From assembly GCA_964632995.1 (NCBI GenBank), contig CAZWDL010000200.1:1-8068 (forward strand): 8,068 nt of DNA. Reading direction: 5' to 3'. This document shows, piece by piece, positions 1-6,329 of the stretch (positions within the stretch are counted from its first letter, which is position 1; every line of letters begins with the position of its first letter). A model generated the notes under the pieces. That model made no database searches, was not told the DNA's origin, and saw nothing but the letters and a program-made list of their open reading frames with translations. Source of the DNA: CAZWDL01 sp964632995. GTDB taxonomy: Bacteria; Bacteroidota; Bacteroidia; Chitinophagales; Saprospiraceae. The translations under genes were made by a program, and so were the position numbers.

Positions 1-1419
1 GAGCTCATCACCGACCACTACGCGGTGATTAGAGTCCCAGCCGCGCAGCTCGAAGCGGCTGACGGCCAAATCGGCCAGGGTGCCGTTGATGCGGGCTTTA
101 AGCCGCAACGGCTGTTCCCGGTGCTGTCTGAAAAAATCCTGCTCCTCCAGTTGAGGGACGAAGTAAGCAATGTCCGAAGGCGCCAACACCATACTGTCCA
201 GCTGTAAATCGATACGCATCTGTTCAAAAAGCGTCGAATCTTCCAGGAAGGGAAAGGTCACCTGAGCATGGGCGGCATCGATGAGGGAGTTGGGAGTAGC
301 CGTACGCCAGTTCCACAACTCGATGCCCTCCGGAGCATAATGGACCCGGCTTTGAAAGCCGGACAGTTCGAAGCCGCTATGATCGCGCGCCGCCAGTTGC
401 CGCACCACGCCGGTGATGTCCAGGTTGTTGTATTGGAAATCCGAAATATGAATCTGGATATCATCCAGGTCCATGTGGTTGTAGTCAAACCCCGGCGCCG
501 GCGGAGCAGAGGGCGTATCCATGCGGTAGCGGCTGCCCGAGAGGTCAAAGCGGTCGATTTCTATGCGCATGGTGTCTGCCAAAAGAACCACCCGGTTGTG
601 GAGCGCGACGGCCGAGCCGACGCGGCTGTCGATCCGCAAATCGTCCAGGTCCATCCGGTAGCCGACGTTTTTCAGCGCCAGTTCTTCAGCGCGGACCCGG
701 TAGTTCAGAGGAGCGCCGGTCGTATCAGGCGGCGTTTCCGTCGAATCGGAAGTCATTTTGATATACACCTCCGAGTCCTCCAGGGTCAGCTGGTCCAGGC
801 CGATGGCCCCCGTAAGCAGATCCACCCGCTCCGTTATCGCCAGGAAGCGACCGATGCGATAGTTCATCACGGTGGCGCTGTCGGGTAGGCAATAGTCGAA
901 CTCGATGCGGTTAAGTTCCAGGCTTGCGTGCGGCAGGATGATATCCCAGGCCGAAGCGGAGGAGTCGGCCGGCGGTTCGGCCTCCTCCACAACGGGTTCA
1001 TTTGGTGCCGAGGGTTTGCTAAAGGCGTCTATCAAATATTGATAGTTCATCATCGTATCGTGCAAGGGATGCAGGTCGACCAGCACGTCGTTCAGTTCTA
1101 CGCTTTTGATCCGGATGCGCTTGCGAAACAGCTCTCTGAGTTGAAAGCCGACCTCCAGTTTGCCCAGGTGCAGCAAGGTATCCTGTTCCGGATCGGGCAC
1201 GAACACCTCTTTAATGAGAATGTGTCCCAGAAAATTGATTGAAATTTTTTCGATGGATATATCAGCCTCCGTTTTTTCCTTCAGGAAACGCTCGGCGTAG
1301 CCGGTCAGCCGGTCCTGTACCGGAGGCAGGTTGAGCAGGATGACCAACAAAAGTAAAAGGGCCAGCAACACGCCGATCGTTCGGGTAAATAGCTTGATTA
1401 TTTTTTTGAATGTAGCCAC
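1..1419 (-). CDS. tamB: TamB/AsmA-like translocation and assembly module protein, N-terminal part (runs off left edge)
   Basis: The minus strand is open without a stop from 1419 to base 1, giving 473 codons of a longer protein whose C-terminus lies outside the window. The N-terminus is a short basic stretch (FKKIIK) and one hydrophobic segment at about residues 15-31, fitting an inner-membrane anchor with a periplasmic body. It is followed by LPPVQDRL and a stretch ending ISIEKISI, the arrangement usual in Bacteroidota TamB-like proteins. The body is beta-rich and repetitive; MDLDD occurs at residues 256-260 and 316-320, exactly 60 residues apart. Known for the family: TamB and AsmA-like proteins form long lipid-binding grooves spanning the periplasm and act in phospholipid transport and outer-membrane protein assembly. 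The GTG start at 1419 was chosen because it puts a basic n-region just before the anchor and has AAAGGA six bases upstream. The frame stays open further upstream to about 1582 (GTG near 1551), but that would add roughly 45 unconserved-looking residues. The C-terminal TamB domain is not visible, so another AsmA-like protein is possible. Confidence 0.82.
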   Translation of the reverse strand, partial: MATFKKIIKLFTRTIGVLLALLLLLVILLNLPPVQDRLTGYAERFLKEKTEADISIEKISINFLGHILIKEVFVPDPEQDTLLHLGKLEVGFQLRELFRKRIRIKSVELNDVLVDLHPLHDTMMNYQYLIDAFSKPSAPNEPVVEEAEPPADSSASAWDIILPHASLELNRIEFDYCLPDSATVMNYRIGRFLAITERVDLLTGAIGLDQLTLEDSEVYIKMTSDSTETPPDTTGAPLNYRVRAEELALKNVGYRMDLDDLRIDSRVGSAVALHNRVVLLADTMRIEIDRFDLSGSRYRMDTPSAPPAPGFDYNHMDLDDIQIHISDFQYNNLDITGVVRQLAARDHSGFELSGFQSRVHYAPEGIELWNWRTATPNSLIDAAHAQVTFPFLEDSTLFEQMRIDLQLDSMVLAPSDIAYFVPQLEEQDFFRQHREQPLRLKARINGTLADLAVSRFELRGWDSNHRVVVGDEL

Positions 1420-1425
1420 AACAAA

Positions 1426-1431
1426 TCCTTT
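1426..1431 (-). promoter_or_regulatory. Shine-Dalgarno-like site of the tamB-like gene
   Basis: On the minus strand AAAGGA is followed by six bases and then the GTG at 1419. It supports that GTG over upstream in-frame starts. The plus-strand genes in this window lack a comparable site and have A/T-rich upstream sequence, so this is the only gene here with a conventional-looking ribosome binding site. Confidence 0.5.
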
Positions 1432-1440
1432 GTCGTTGAA

Positions 1441-1470
1441 TTCGTCTCGACTGTTTCCAGTCGCTTCGAA
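1441..1470 (-). promoter_or_regulatory. Hairpin with GAAA tetraloop in the leader of the tamB-like gene
   Basis: Read on the minus strand, the arms are TTCG-AAG-CGACTG and CAGTCG-AGA-CGAA around a GAAA loop. The inner stem is six perfect pairs, the outer stem is four perfect pairs, and the 3x3 internal loop is all purine (AAG opposite AGA). It ends ten bases before the AAAGGA site. GAAA is a GNRA tetraloop, a stable RNA loop, and appears only on the strand that would be the tamB leader. No T-run follows, so an intrinsic terminator is unlikely. The function is unknown. Confidence 0.5.
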
Positions 1471-1500
1471 AGCAGGATTACGGCGAGCAGTAGTGCCGGA

Positions 1501-1527
1501 CACCTTCTTTTCTTTAAAAATAAGGTG
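1501..1527. repeat. Second inverted repeat in the divergent region
   Basis: CACCTT (1501-1506) and AAGGTG (1522-1527) are perfect reverse complements. Inside them, after one mismatch, TTTT (1508-1511) can pair with AAAA (1517-1520). GGTG at 1524-1527 could instead pair with CACC at 1546-1549, so two alternative folds are conceivable. The sequence is A/T-rich and short, so chance is a real possibility. Confidence 0.3.
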
Positions 1528-1608
1528 CTTATAAACACGATACTTCACCCTGCAAGAAAAACGATGGAGAATGCAGGATTATCGAATACGGTCCTTTTCG
1601 GCGCAGCC

Positions 1609-1616
1609 TATTTTTG
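1609..1616 (+). promoter_or_regulatory. Candidate Bacteroidota -7 promoter element for the lipoprotein gene
   Basis: TATTTTTG matches the Bacteroidota -7 consensus TAnnTTTG exactly and lies about 95 bases upstream of the ATG at 1712. No TTTG or TTG sits at the usual distance upstream for the -33 element, so only half of the promoter is seen. If real, transcription would start after the ATG at 1571, which supports the 1712 start. Confidence 0.3.
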
Positions 1617-1711
1617 TTTCAGCCTCTGATCAAGAAAGCGATACTTGCAGGAATTATCCGATGCTGCCCACAGGCAACTGTAATCTTAATTTTTCATCAA
1701 AACACACTGAA

Positions 1712-2500
1712 ATGAACCGCAAACCCAATCCACGTCAACTTTACCGCCTCAAAACGGGGTTTTTCTGTTTGATTCTATTAATGGGGGGGCTGCTGCTCAC
1801 CCAATGCAAGTCCAAAGAGAAGGAAACCGATGAATCCATGACCTCCTCCGCGGTCACGGAAGTAAAGGAAGAACCGGCCCCCGCCAGCAAGCCGGCGCGC
1901 ACGGTCGTCGTCGTCAAGGAGCGTCCGCAGCTCGTCAAAAAACACCGGGCCAAGGCCGCCGTCGTCGAGCAGGAACCGGAAAAGTATACGGAAATCAAGC
2001 ATGAAGACATCGTTGTAGCGCCTACGCGGGAGAAAAAGAAACACGTCGTTTTCGTCCCGCACCGGACCACCTACGCGCCGGTGCCGGCGATCGAAGAGAC
2101 GGACGTGCGGGAGATCGAGCCGGTCGTAGCGCACCGCAAGCTGACGAAGTTCGACACGCCCCCGATGTATGCTTATGATGAATGCATGGATAAGAAATAC
2201 CCCGAGCACTGCATGCACGTTCGAATGCAGCGTTTTTTCTCCAGCAACATCAACCGGAGCATCTTCCCGGAAGACGGAGAAGACCATGTTGAGTACGCTA
2301 CTTTTGTAGTCAATGCGGACGGTATGGTAGATCCCACCAGCATCGAGGTGATCGACCAGGTGCCGCACTGCGAACCCTGTGCGGAGGAAGCAAAAAGACT
2401 GGTAAAAGGGCTGAACGACTGGAAGCCCGGTACCTGGAATGGAAATGATGTCCCCGTTCGCGTGACGCTGCCGATCCGTTTCCACGAATATCCAATGTAA
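1712..2500 (+). CDS. Lipoprotein with TonB C-terminal-like domain
   Basis: A 262-residue protein. The start at 1712 was preferred over in-frame ATGs at 1571 and 1661 because it gives a proper lipoprotein signal: a basic n-region (residues 2-14), a hydrophobic core (about 16-29) and a lipobox-like LTQC with the lipidated cysteine at C32. Residues 33-145 are charged and low in complexity, rich in Lys, Glu and Val, and look like a disordered spacer. The C-terminal part, about residues 172-258, resembles the TonB C-terminal fold of Bacteroidota: a strand around YATFVVNADGMVD, then EEAKRLVKGLNDWKPG, then NGNDVPVRVTLPIRF. Classical TonB is held in the inner membrane by a helix and passes energy from ExbB/ExbD to outer-membrane receptors. 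Here the anchor is a lipid and no ExbB, ExbD or receptor is nearby, so the role is uncertain. Four cysteines lie in the folded part: C158, C167 and the C220-x-x-C223 pair. It may be a surface or periplasmic lipoprotein that borrowed the fold. It appears to be a single-gene unit ended by a hairpin. Confidence 0.8.
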   Translation: MNRKPNPRQLYRLKTGFFCLILLMGGLLLTQCKSKEKETDESMTSSAVTEVKEEPAPASKPARTVVVVKERPQLVKKHRAKAAVVEQEPEKYTEIKHEDIVVAPTREKKKHVVFVPHRTTYAPVPAIEETDVREIEPVVAHRKLTKFDTPPMYAYDECMDKKYPEHCMHVRMQRFFSSNINRSIFPEDGEDHVEYATFVVNADGMVDPTSIEVIDQVPHCEPCAEEAKRLVKGLNDWKPGTWNGNDVPVRVTLPIRFHEYPM

Positions 2501-2515
2501 TGAATGGAGGGATTG

Positions 2516-2559
2516 CCTGCCAAAGTTCCGCTTCTCCAGAGGGACCGGACTTTGGCAGG
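2516..2559 (+). terminator. Strong inverted repeat after the lipoprotein gene, probable terminator
   Basis: CCTGCCAAAGT (2516-2526) pairs perfectly with ACTTTGGCAGG (2549-2559). After one bulged T, CCG (2528-2530) pairs with CGG (2546-2548), and the apex can add a few more pairs around CAGA. It starts 15 bases after the stop codon. No T-tract follows (the next bases are TAAAAGGA), so it could be an RNA 3' end stabiliser or a protein-binding site instead of a classical intrinsic terminator. Confidence 0.55.
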
Positions 2560-2669
2560 TAAAAGGATTGAGCGGACAATGAAAAGCCGATCCCGCCGGA
2601 AAGTCTCAACAGGGCTCGAATTCCAGTAAAGCAGCTTGCTTCACCGGAGAAGATTAAACCGCAAAGCAT

Positions 2670-4943
2670 ATGTCAACTTCAAAAAAGCACTTACTTTTTT
2701 GCTCTATTTTCATTTTCGTATTCAACTTCACTTTCGGCCAAAACCAACGCCCCAGAATCGGCCTGGTTCTGAGCGGCGGAGGGGCCAAGGGGGTTGCCCA
2801 TATCGGGGTCCTCAAAGCCATGGAAGAGGCGGGCCTGACGCCGGATTATATCACGGGCACCAGTATGGGCAGCATTGTCGGCGGGTTGTACGCCATCGGC
2901 TACTCCGCGGATGAGCTCAAGGCCATTGTAGAGGGTATCGACTGGGACCTGTACCTCACCAATAAGATTCCCTTCGACAAGGTCACCTTCGAGGAAAAGT
3001 TCTATTACGGACGATATCTGCTTGATTTCTTCATCGAAAACAAGAAACTCCGGTTTCCCCAGGGGGTCATCGAGGGGCAGGCGCTGACGGCGTTCTTCTC
3101 GAATATCACCCGTCCCGTCCACGGTGTTGAAAACTTCAGCGACTTCCCCATTCCTTTCGCCTGCGTCGGGACCGATATCACGACCGGTAAGCCGGTCGTG
3201 CTCAACAAGGGCTCGCTGGCGACCGCCATGCGGGCCAGCATGGCCATTCCTTCCGTTTTCACCCCGGTAAAGATCGACGGCAAATTACTGGTCGACGGGG
3301 GCCTGGTGCGCAACATGCCGGTTCCGGAGGTCATCGACATGGGGGCGGATATCGTCATCGGCGTATTTGTCAGCTCGGATTTGCTCAAGGAAGAAGAACT
3401 GAATTCGGCCTTCAGCATTCTGAGCCAATCGGCCTTTATCACCAGCGCCTTTGATTCCAGAGAGCAGCTGGCTAAATGTGATATCCTCATCGAACCGGAC
3501 CTGGAAGGGTTCTCCACCGGCAGTTTTCAGGAAACACCGGCGATCATGGAGCGGGGCGCCGAGGCCGGGAAGGCCTACTTCGAAGTGTTCAAAAACCTGG
3601 CGGATTCCCTGAAAAAGCTGGGGCCGCTGCACGAAGCGGTCAAACCGGAAATCGAAGAATACTACATCTTTGACCGGATCGAGGTGGAGGGGAACGATAT
3701 CCTTCAGGAGGAATTTGTCCTGGGCAAGATGCGCATCGAGCCCGGCGAACCGGTCACTATCGACCACATCGAACGGCGGATAGAGGTCATCTACGGCACG
3801 CAGTACTTCGAGCAGATCTCCTACGAGATACTGGGTGAAAAAGACCGGCACCTGTTGCGGCTCCAGGTGGAGGAACGTCCGAAAACCCAGTTGCGCTTCG
3901 CCTACCACTACGATTCCGAGAACAAGGGAGGCGTGGTGGGCAACATCACGCTTCGCAACCTGCTGCTGAACCGGAGCCGCCTGATATTTGAAGCTGATCT
4001 GGCTACTCAGCCGAGTCTGTTGATGGATTATTTCAAATATTTGGGTGAAAAACAGAACACGGCCTTCGGCGCCAGCGCCACCTGGCATCGCAACGAACTG
4101 CCGGTCTACGACAGTATCGGCAATATCATCACCCTGTTCGCCAGCAATTTTACCGCCGGCAGTTTCAAGTTTCAGGCCACGCGGGTGCAAAGCAGCACCT
4201 TCGGCGTGGAAGCGCAATGGTCCCGGATGAATCTGAAGCCCCGGATAGCAGACGAGGAGTTGCGCCAGATCTCCAAAATCCAATACAATAACACCTCGCT
4301 TACCTTTTTCCATTATTTCGACAATTTCAACAGCCGGTATTTCCCGACCCGGGGTTTGCGGTCACAATTGGAAGTGTCGGCCACCCCGCGCGTGGGCGGA
4401 GAGGTCGTGATTCTGGATACCCTGACCATAGATGCCAGAGAATTGGGCGATTTACTCCAAACGTCGGATATCTTTTCGCTCAATTTTTCCGTCTACCCCA
4501 TCCTTCCGATCACCGGAAAGTTGTCCCTTTTGGCGAAAGCCCGATTAAGATTATCCAGCATCAAAAACAATTCACTGAATCTGGATGAATTCGACTTTAT
4601 CGGCGGCTTCACCCCTGACCTCATCAACGCCAACGAGTACTGGGGAGTGGGTACAAAAGAGTTCGGCCTGGCCAATTACTTCTACGGCCGGGTGGGTTTT
4701 CAATACGAAGTATTCCGCAATGTCTTCCTGCAGGCGCAGATCAATTACCTGGATTCGGAGGGCCCCGTCACCTGGCTCTACCCCGATGCGGACACAGGCC
4801 GGCTGGGCGACCGGAACCGGCGGTACGGCTACGGCGGACTGATCGGGCTGCAGTCGCCGATCGGCCCGATTGCTTTTGCTTTCGCAAAAGACCACTACCG
4901 GCCCAACTGGCAAACCTCCCTCATCATCGGATTTTACTATTAG
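2670..4943 (+). CDS. Patatin-like phospholipase with POTRA and Omp85 beta-barrel (type Vd-like)
   Basis: A 757-residue protein, close in size to the type Vd autotransporter PlpD. Residues 1-23 are a signal peptide, probably cut before Q24. The patatin domain covers about residues 28-270. It has the glycine-rich oxyanion loop GGGAKG (36-41), the nucleophile elbow GTSMG with S65, and the second catalytic residue D209 in DGG (209-211), so the Ser-Asp dyad is intact. Residues 332-403 look like a single POTRA domain (FDRIEVEGN...). From about 404 to the end is an Omp85-type barrel, with the conserved YFPTRG (557-562) and an aromatic C-terminus (IIGFYY). Known for the family: patatins are acyl hydrolases acting on phospholipids and other acyl esters; in type Vd proteins the barrel sits in the outer membrane and presents the passenger. 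Whether this patatin faces the periplasm or the surface cannot be read from the sequence. The lid-loop position usually (V/I)RGF appears to be FIGGF (643-647), without the arginine. The FadL-like gene follows after 24 bases, suggesting co-transcription. No consensus promoter or Shine-Dalgarno was found upstream. Confidence 0.92.
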   Translation: MSTSKKHLLFCSIFIFVFNFTFGQNQRPRIGLVLSGGGAKGVAHIGVLKAMEEAGLTPDYITGTSMGSIVGGLYAIGYSADELKAIVEGIDWDLYLTNKIPFDKVTFEEKFYYGRYLLDFFIENKKLRFPQGVIEGQALTAFFSNITRPVHGVENFSDFPIPFACVGTDITTGKPVVLNKGSLATAMRASMAIPSVFTPVKIDGKLLVDGGLVRNMPVPEVIDMGADIVIGVFVSSDLLKEEELNSAFSILSQSAFITSAFDSREQLAKCDILIEPDLEGFSTGSFQETPAIMERGAEAGKAYFEVFKNLADSLKKLGPLHEAVKPEIEEYYIFDRIEVEGNDILQEEFVLGKMRIEPGEPVTIDHIERRIEVIYGTQYFEQISYEILGEKDRHLLRLQVEERPKTQLRFAYHYDSENKGGVVGNITLRNLLLNRSRLIFEADLATQPSLLMDYFKYLGEKQNTAFGASATWHRNELPVYDSIGNIITLFASNFTAGSFKFQATRVQSSTFGVEAQWSRMNLKPRIADEELRQISKIQYNNTSLTFFHYFDNFNSRYFPTRGLRSQLEVSATPRVGGEVVILDTLTIDARELGDLLQTSDIFSLNFSVYPILPITGKLSLLAKARLRLSSIKNNSLNLDEFDFIGGFTPDLINANEYWGVGTKEFGLANYFYGRVGFQYEVFRNVFLQAQINYLDSEGPVTWLYPDADTGRLGDRNRRYGYGGLIGLQSPIGPIAFAFAKDHYRPNWQTSLIIGFYY

Positions 4944-4967
4944 ACCTAACCCATTCAGTATCAAGAC

Positions 4968-6221
4968 ATGAAACAAAACGTTGCACTTTCCCTCTTTATC
5001 CTGGCTTCGGCATTCCTTTACGCTCAGTCCGCCTACAATCCCAACATCCTTCCGCTGGGCGACAAGGAAGCCCTCATGGCCAACACCGGCACCGGCGGCT
5101 TGTCTTCTACCGGAGCGGTTTACTACAACCCCGGCGCGCTGACCATGCTGGAAGGCGCCTCCTTTTCACTGTCCGGCTCCGCCTATCTACGCTTCCGTTT
5201 CGAAGGGAAGCCCATTGCCAACATCGCCGGGACCGATCTAAACTACGAGGGCGCCGGCTTCCGGACCATCCCCACCAGCGTGATCGGCGTCCGGCAGCGA
5301 GGCGACTGGCGCCTGGCTTTTTCGGTTTTTGTGCCCATGGAGTTCACCTTTGAAGGCCAGCAAAACTGGAATATCCCCATCAACGGTCAGGAATTGGACC
5401 TGAAACTGCTGCAGAATTACCAGGAGAAACTTTTTCTCGCCGGGATTACCGCTGCCCGGTCACTGGGCGGGGGCTGGTCGGCCGGAATCTCTTTATACGG
5501 CCAGACCTACACCTATTTGTCTACTATTGATCTAAGAGGGACCTTATCCGAAAGCCCCGATGCGATCGTCCAGGCCACCCGCCGGGAGCGCCGCGCCCCG
5601 GTCGATCTGCTGATTATCGGCGGCATTCACCGGCGCTGGGACAAGTGGAACCTGGGCCTGCGCATCGCCGCTCCGAGCATCAACCTGTTCGGCACGGGCG
5701 ACTACTACGATTTTATATACAACAACCTCGGCGGTCCCGGCGAGGTGGAACGTTCGGAAACCGACATTGTCGACGCCGGAGTGAAGTTTCTGACACCCCT
5801 CGACCTGCGTGTAGGAACGGTCCATCATCCCAACGAAAAATGGCAGCTGGCGCTGGATATAGCCTACCGCTTCCCGCTGCAGTATATCATTTTTGAGGAT
5901 GAACAACTCGATCGGGAGAACAACACCCAGGGTAATTTCCGGATCAACGGCGGTTTCGAATACCGCTTCAAGAACAACATGGCCCTTTACGGCGGCGCCT
6001 CCTACACCCCCACGACGCTGGAGGAGACGGAGGAAACCTTCGGACAGAATTTCTGGGGGCTGTTCGCCGGCGGCAAGCTGTTTACCGAACACATCGAAAC
6101 GGGGATCGGACTGTTCTTCACTCGCGGCAAGGGGGAAGGGAACCTCACCGTGGGAGAAGGAACAGCCACACAATTATATGAATACCTGGGCGCAGTGCTG
6201 GGGACCAATTACCGCTTCTGA
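4968..6221 (+). CDS. FadL/OmpP1/TodX-like outer-membrane transport protein
   Basis: A 417-residue protein with a signal peptide (residues 1-20, ending FLYAQ) and a mature part made of alternating amphipathic beta-strands ending in a terminal Phe (TNYRF), as expected for an outer-membrane barrel. The N-terminal mature region has the FadL-like hatch pattern: LGDKEALMANTGTGG, then STGAVYYNPGAL, with NPG at residues 54-56 where FadL proteins usually have NPA. The length is near the usual 400-450 for the family. Known for the family: FadL and TodX barrels move long-chain fatty acids and other hydrophobic compounds across the outer membrane through a lateral opening. Substrate specificity cannot be inferred here. 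The ATG at 4968 has no Shine-Dalgarno but places the signal peptide at the very N-terminus. The gene starts 24 bases after the patatin stop and is followed by a strong hairpin, so the two genes probably form one transcription unit. A more distant OmpP1-like porin with another role is the main alternative. Confidence 0.83.
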   Translation: MKQNVALSLFILASAFLYAQSAYNPNILPLGDKEALMANTGTGGLSSTGAVYYNPGALTMLEGASFSLSGSAYLRFRFEGKPIANIAGTDLNYEGAGFRTIPTSVIGVRQRGDWRLAFSVFVPMEFTFEGQQNWNIPINGQELDLKLLQNYQEKLFLAGITAARSLGGGWSAGISLYGQTYTYLSTIDLRGTLSESPDAIVQATRRERRAPVDLLIIGGIHRRWDKWNLGLRIAAPSINLFGTGDYYDFIYNNLGGPGEVERSETDIVDAGVKFLTPLDLRVGTVHHPNEKWQLALDIAYRFPLQYIIFEDEQLDRENNTQGNFRINGGFEYRFKNNMALYGGASYTPTTLEETEETFGQNFWGLFAGGKLFTEHIETGIGLFFTRGKGEGNLTVGEGTATQLYEYLGAVLGTNYRF

Positions 6222-6226
6222 CCGGG

Positions 6227-6256
6227 ATCAGGGGCGCCTTCCCGGCGCCTCCTGAT
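6227..6256 (+). terminator. GC-rich hairpin after the FadL-like gene, probable terminator
   Basis: GGGGCGCC (6231-6238) pairs with GGCGCCTC (6244-6251, one G-T pair) around a TTCCC loop. After a bulged C at 6252, ATCA (6227-6230) pairs with TGAT (6253-6256). It begins five bases after the stop codon. Only a short TTT lies at its 3' edge, so the U-tract is weak. It would end the patatin/FadL unit and separate it from the sulfatase gene. Confidence 0.6.
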
Positions 6257-6269
6257 TTGATGACCGGAG

Positions 6270-6286
6270 TCGGTTTCAGAACCCGA
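6270..6286 (+). repeat. Small hairpin upstream of the sulfatase gene
   Basis: TCGGTT (6270-6275) pairs with AACC-GA (6280-6286, one bulged C) around a TCAG loop and is followed by AAAAA. It lies about 45 bases before the sulfatase start. It may be a leader element or chance. No clear promoter motif was found between 6257 and 6329. Confidence 0.25.
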
Positions 6287-6329
6287 AAAATCAAAGTATT
6301 GAAATGAATAATCACAAAACCCAATATTC

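Larger units (their letters stand above)
1420..1711. other. Divergent intergenic region between the tamB-like gene and the TonB-C lipoprotein gene
   Basis: These 292 bases separate two divergently transcribed genes and must hold promoters for both. Visible contents are two hairpins (1441-1470 and 1501-1527), three near-copies of GCAGGA(A)TTA (1472, 1573 and 1647) and one match to the Bacteroidota -7 motif (1609-1616, plus strand). The lipoprotein frame stays open back to an ATG at 1571 and the tamB frame back to about 1582. Neither extension looks like protein: they place no signal peptide properly and lie in T-rich, structured DNA. I treat the region as non-coding. Confidence 0.65.

Noticed and set aside
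268..888. Plus-strand open frame of 206 codons
   Set aside because: It lies wholly antisense to the 473-codon TamB-like frame, which has a membrane anchor and recognisable family pattern. The plus-strand product has no signal or motif and looks like a GC-driven shadow.
1571..1711. N-terminal extension of the lipoprotein frame from the ATG at 1571 (or 1661)
   Set aside because: It would bury the lipoprotein signal about 47 residues inside the protein and overlaps a promoter-like motif. The ATG at 1712 gives a normal signal peptide.
1778..2485. Minus-strand frame of 235 codons opposite the lipoprotein gene
   Set aside because: It is antisense to a gene with a lipobox and a TonB-C-like domain, and the product is rich in Arg, Asp and Phe without motifs, typical of a shadow frame.
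3285..4313. Minus-strand frame of 342 codons inside the patatin gene
   Set aside because: The patatin, POTRA and barrel domains on the plus strand explain the region fully, and the antisense product has no signal or domain.
5544..6173. Minus-strand frame of 209 codons inside the FadL-like gene
   Set aside because: The plus-strand barrel protein is continuous across it, and the product has no recognisable feature.
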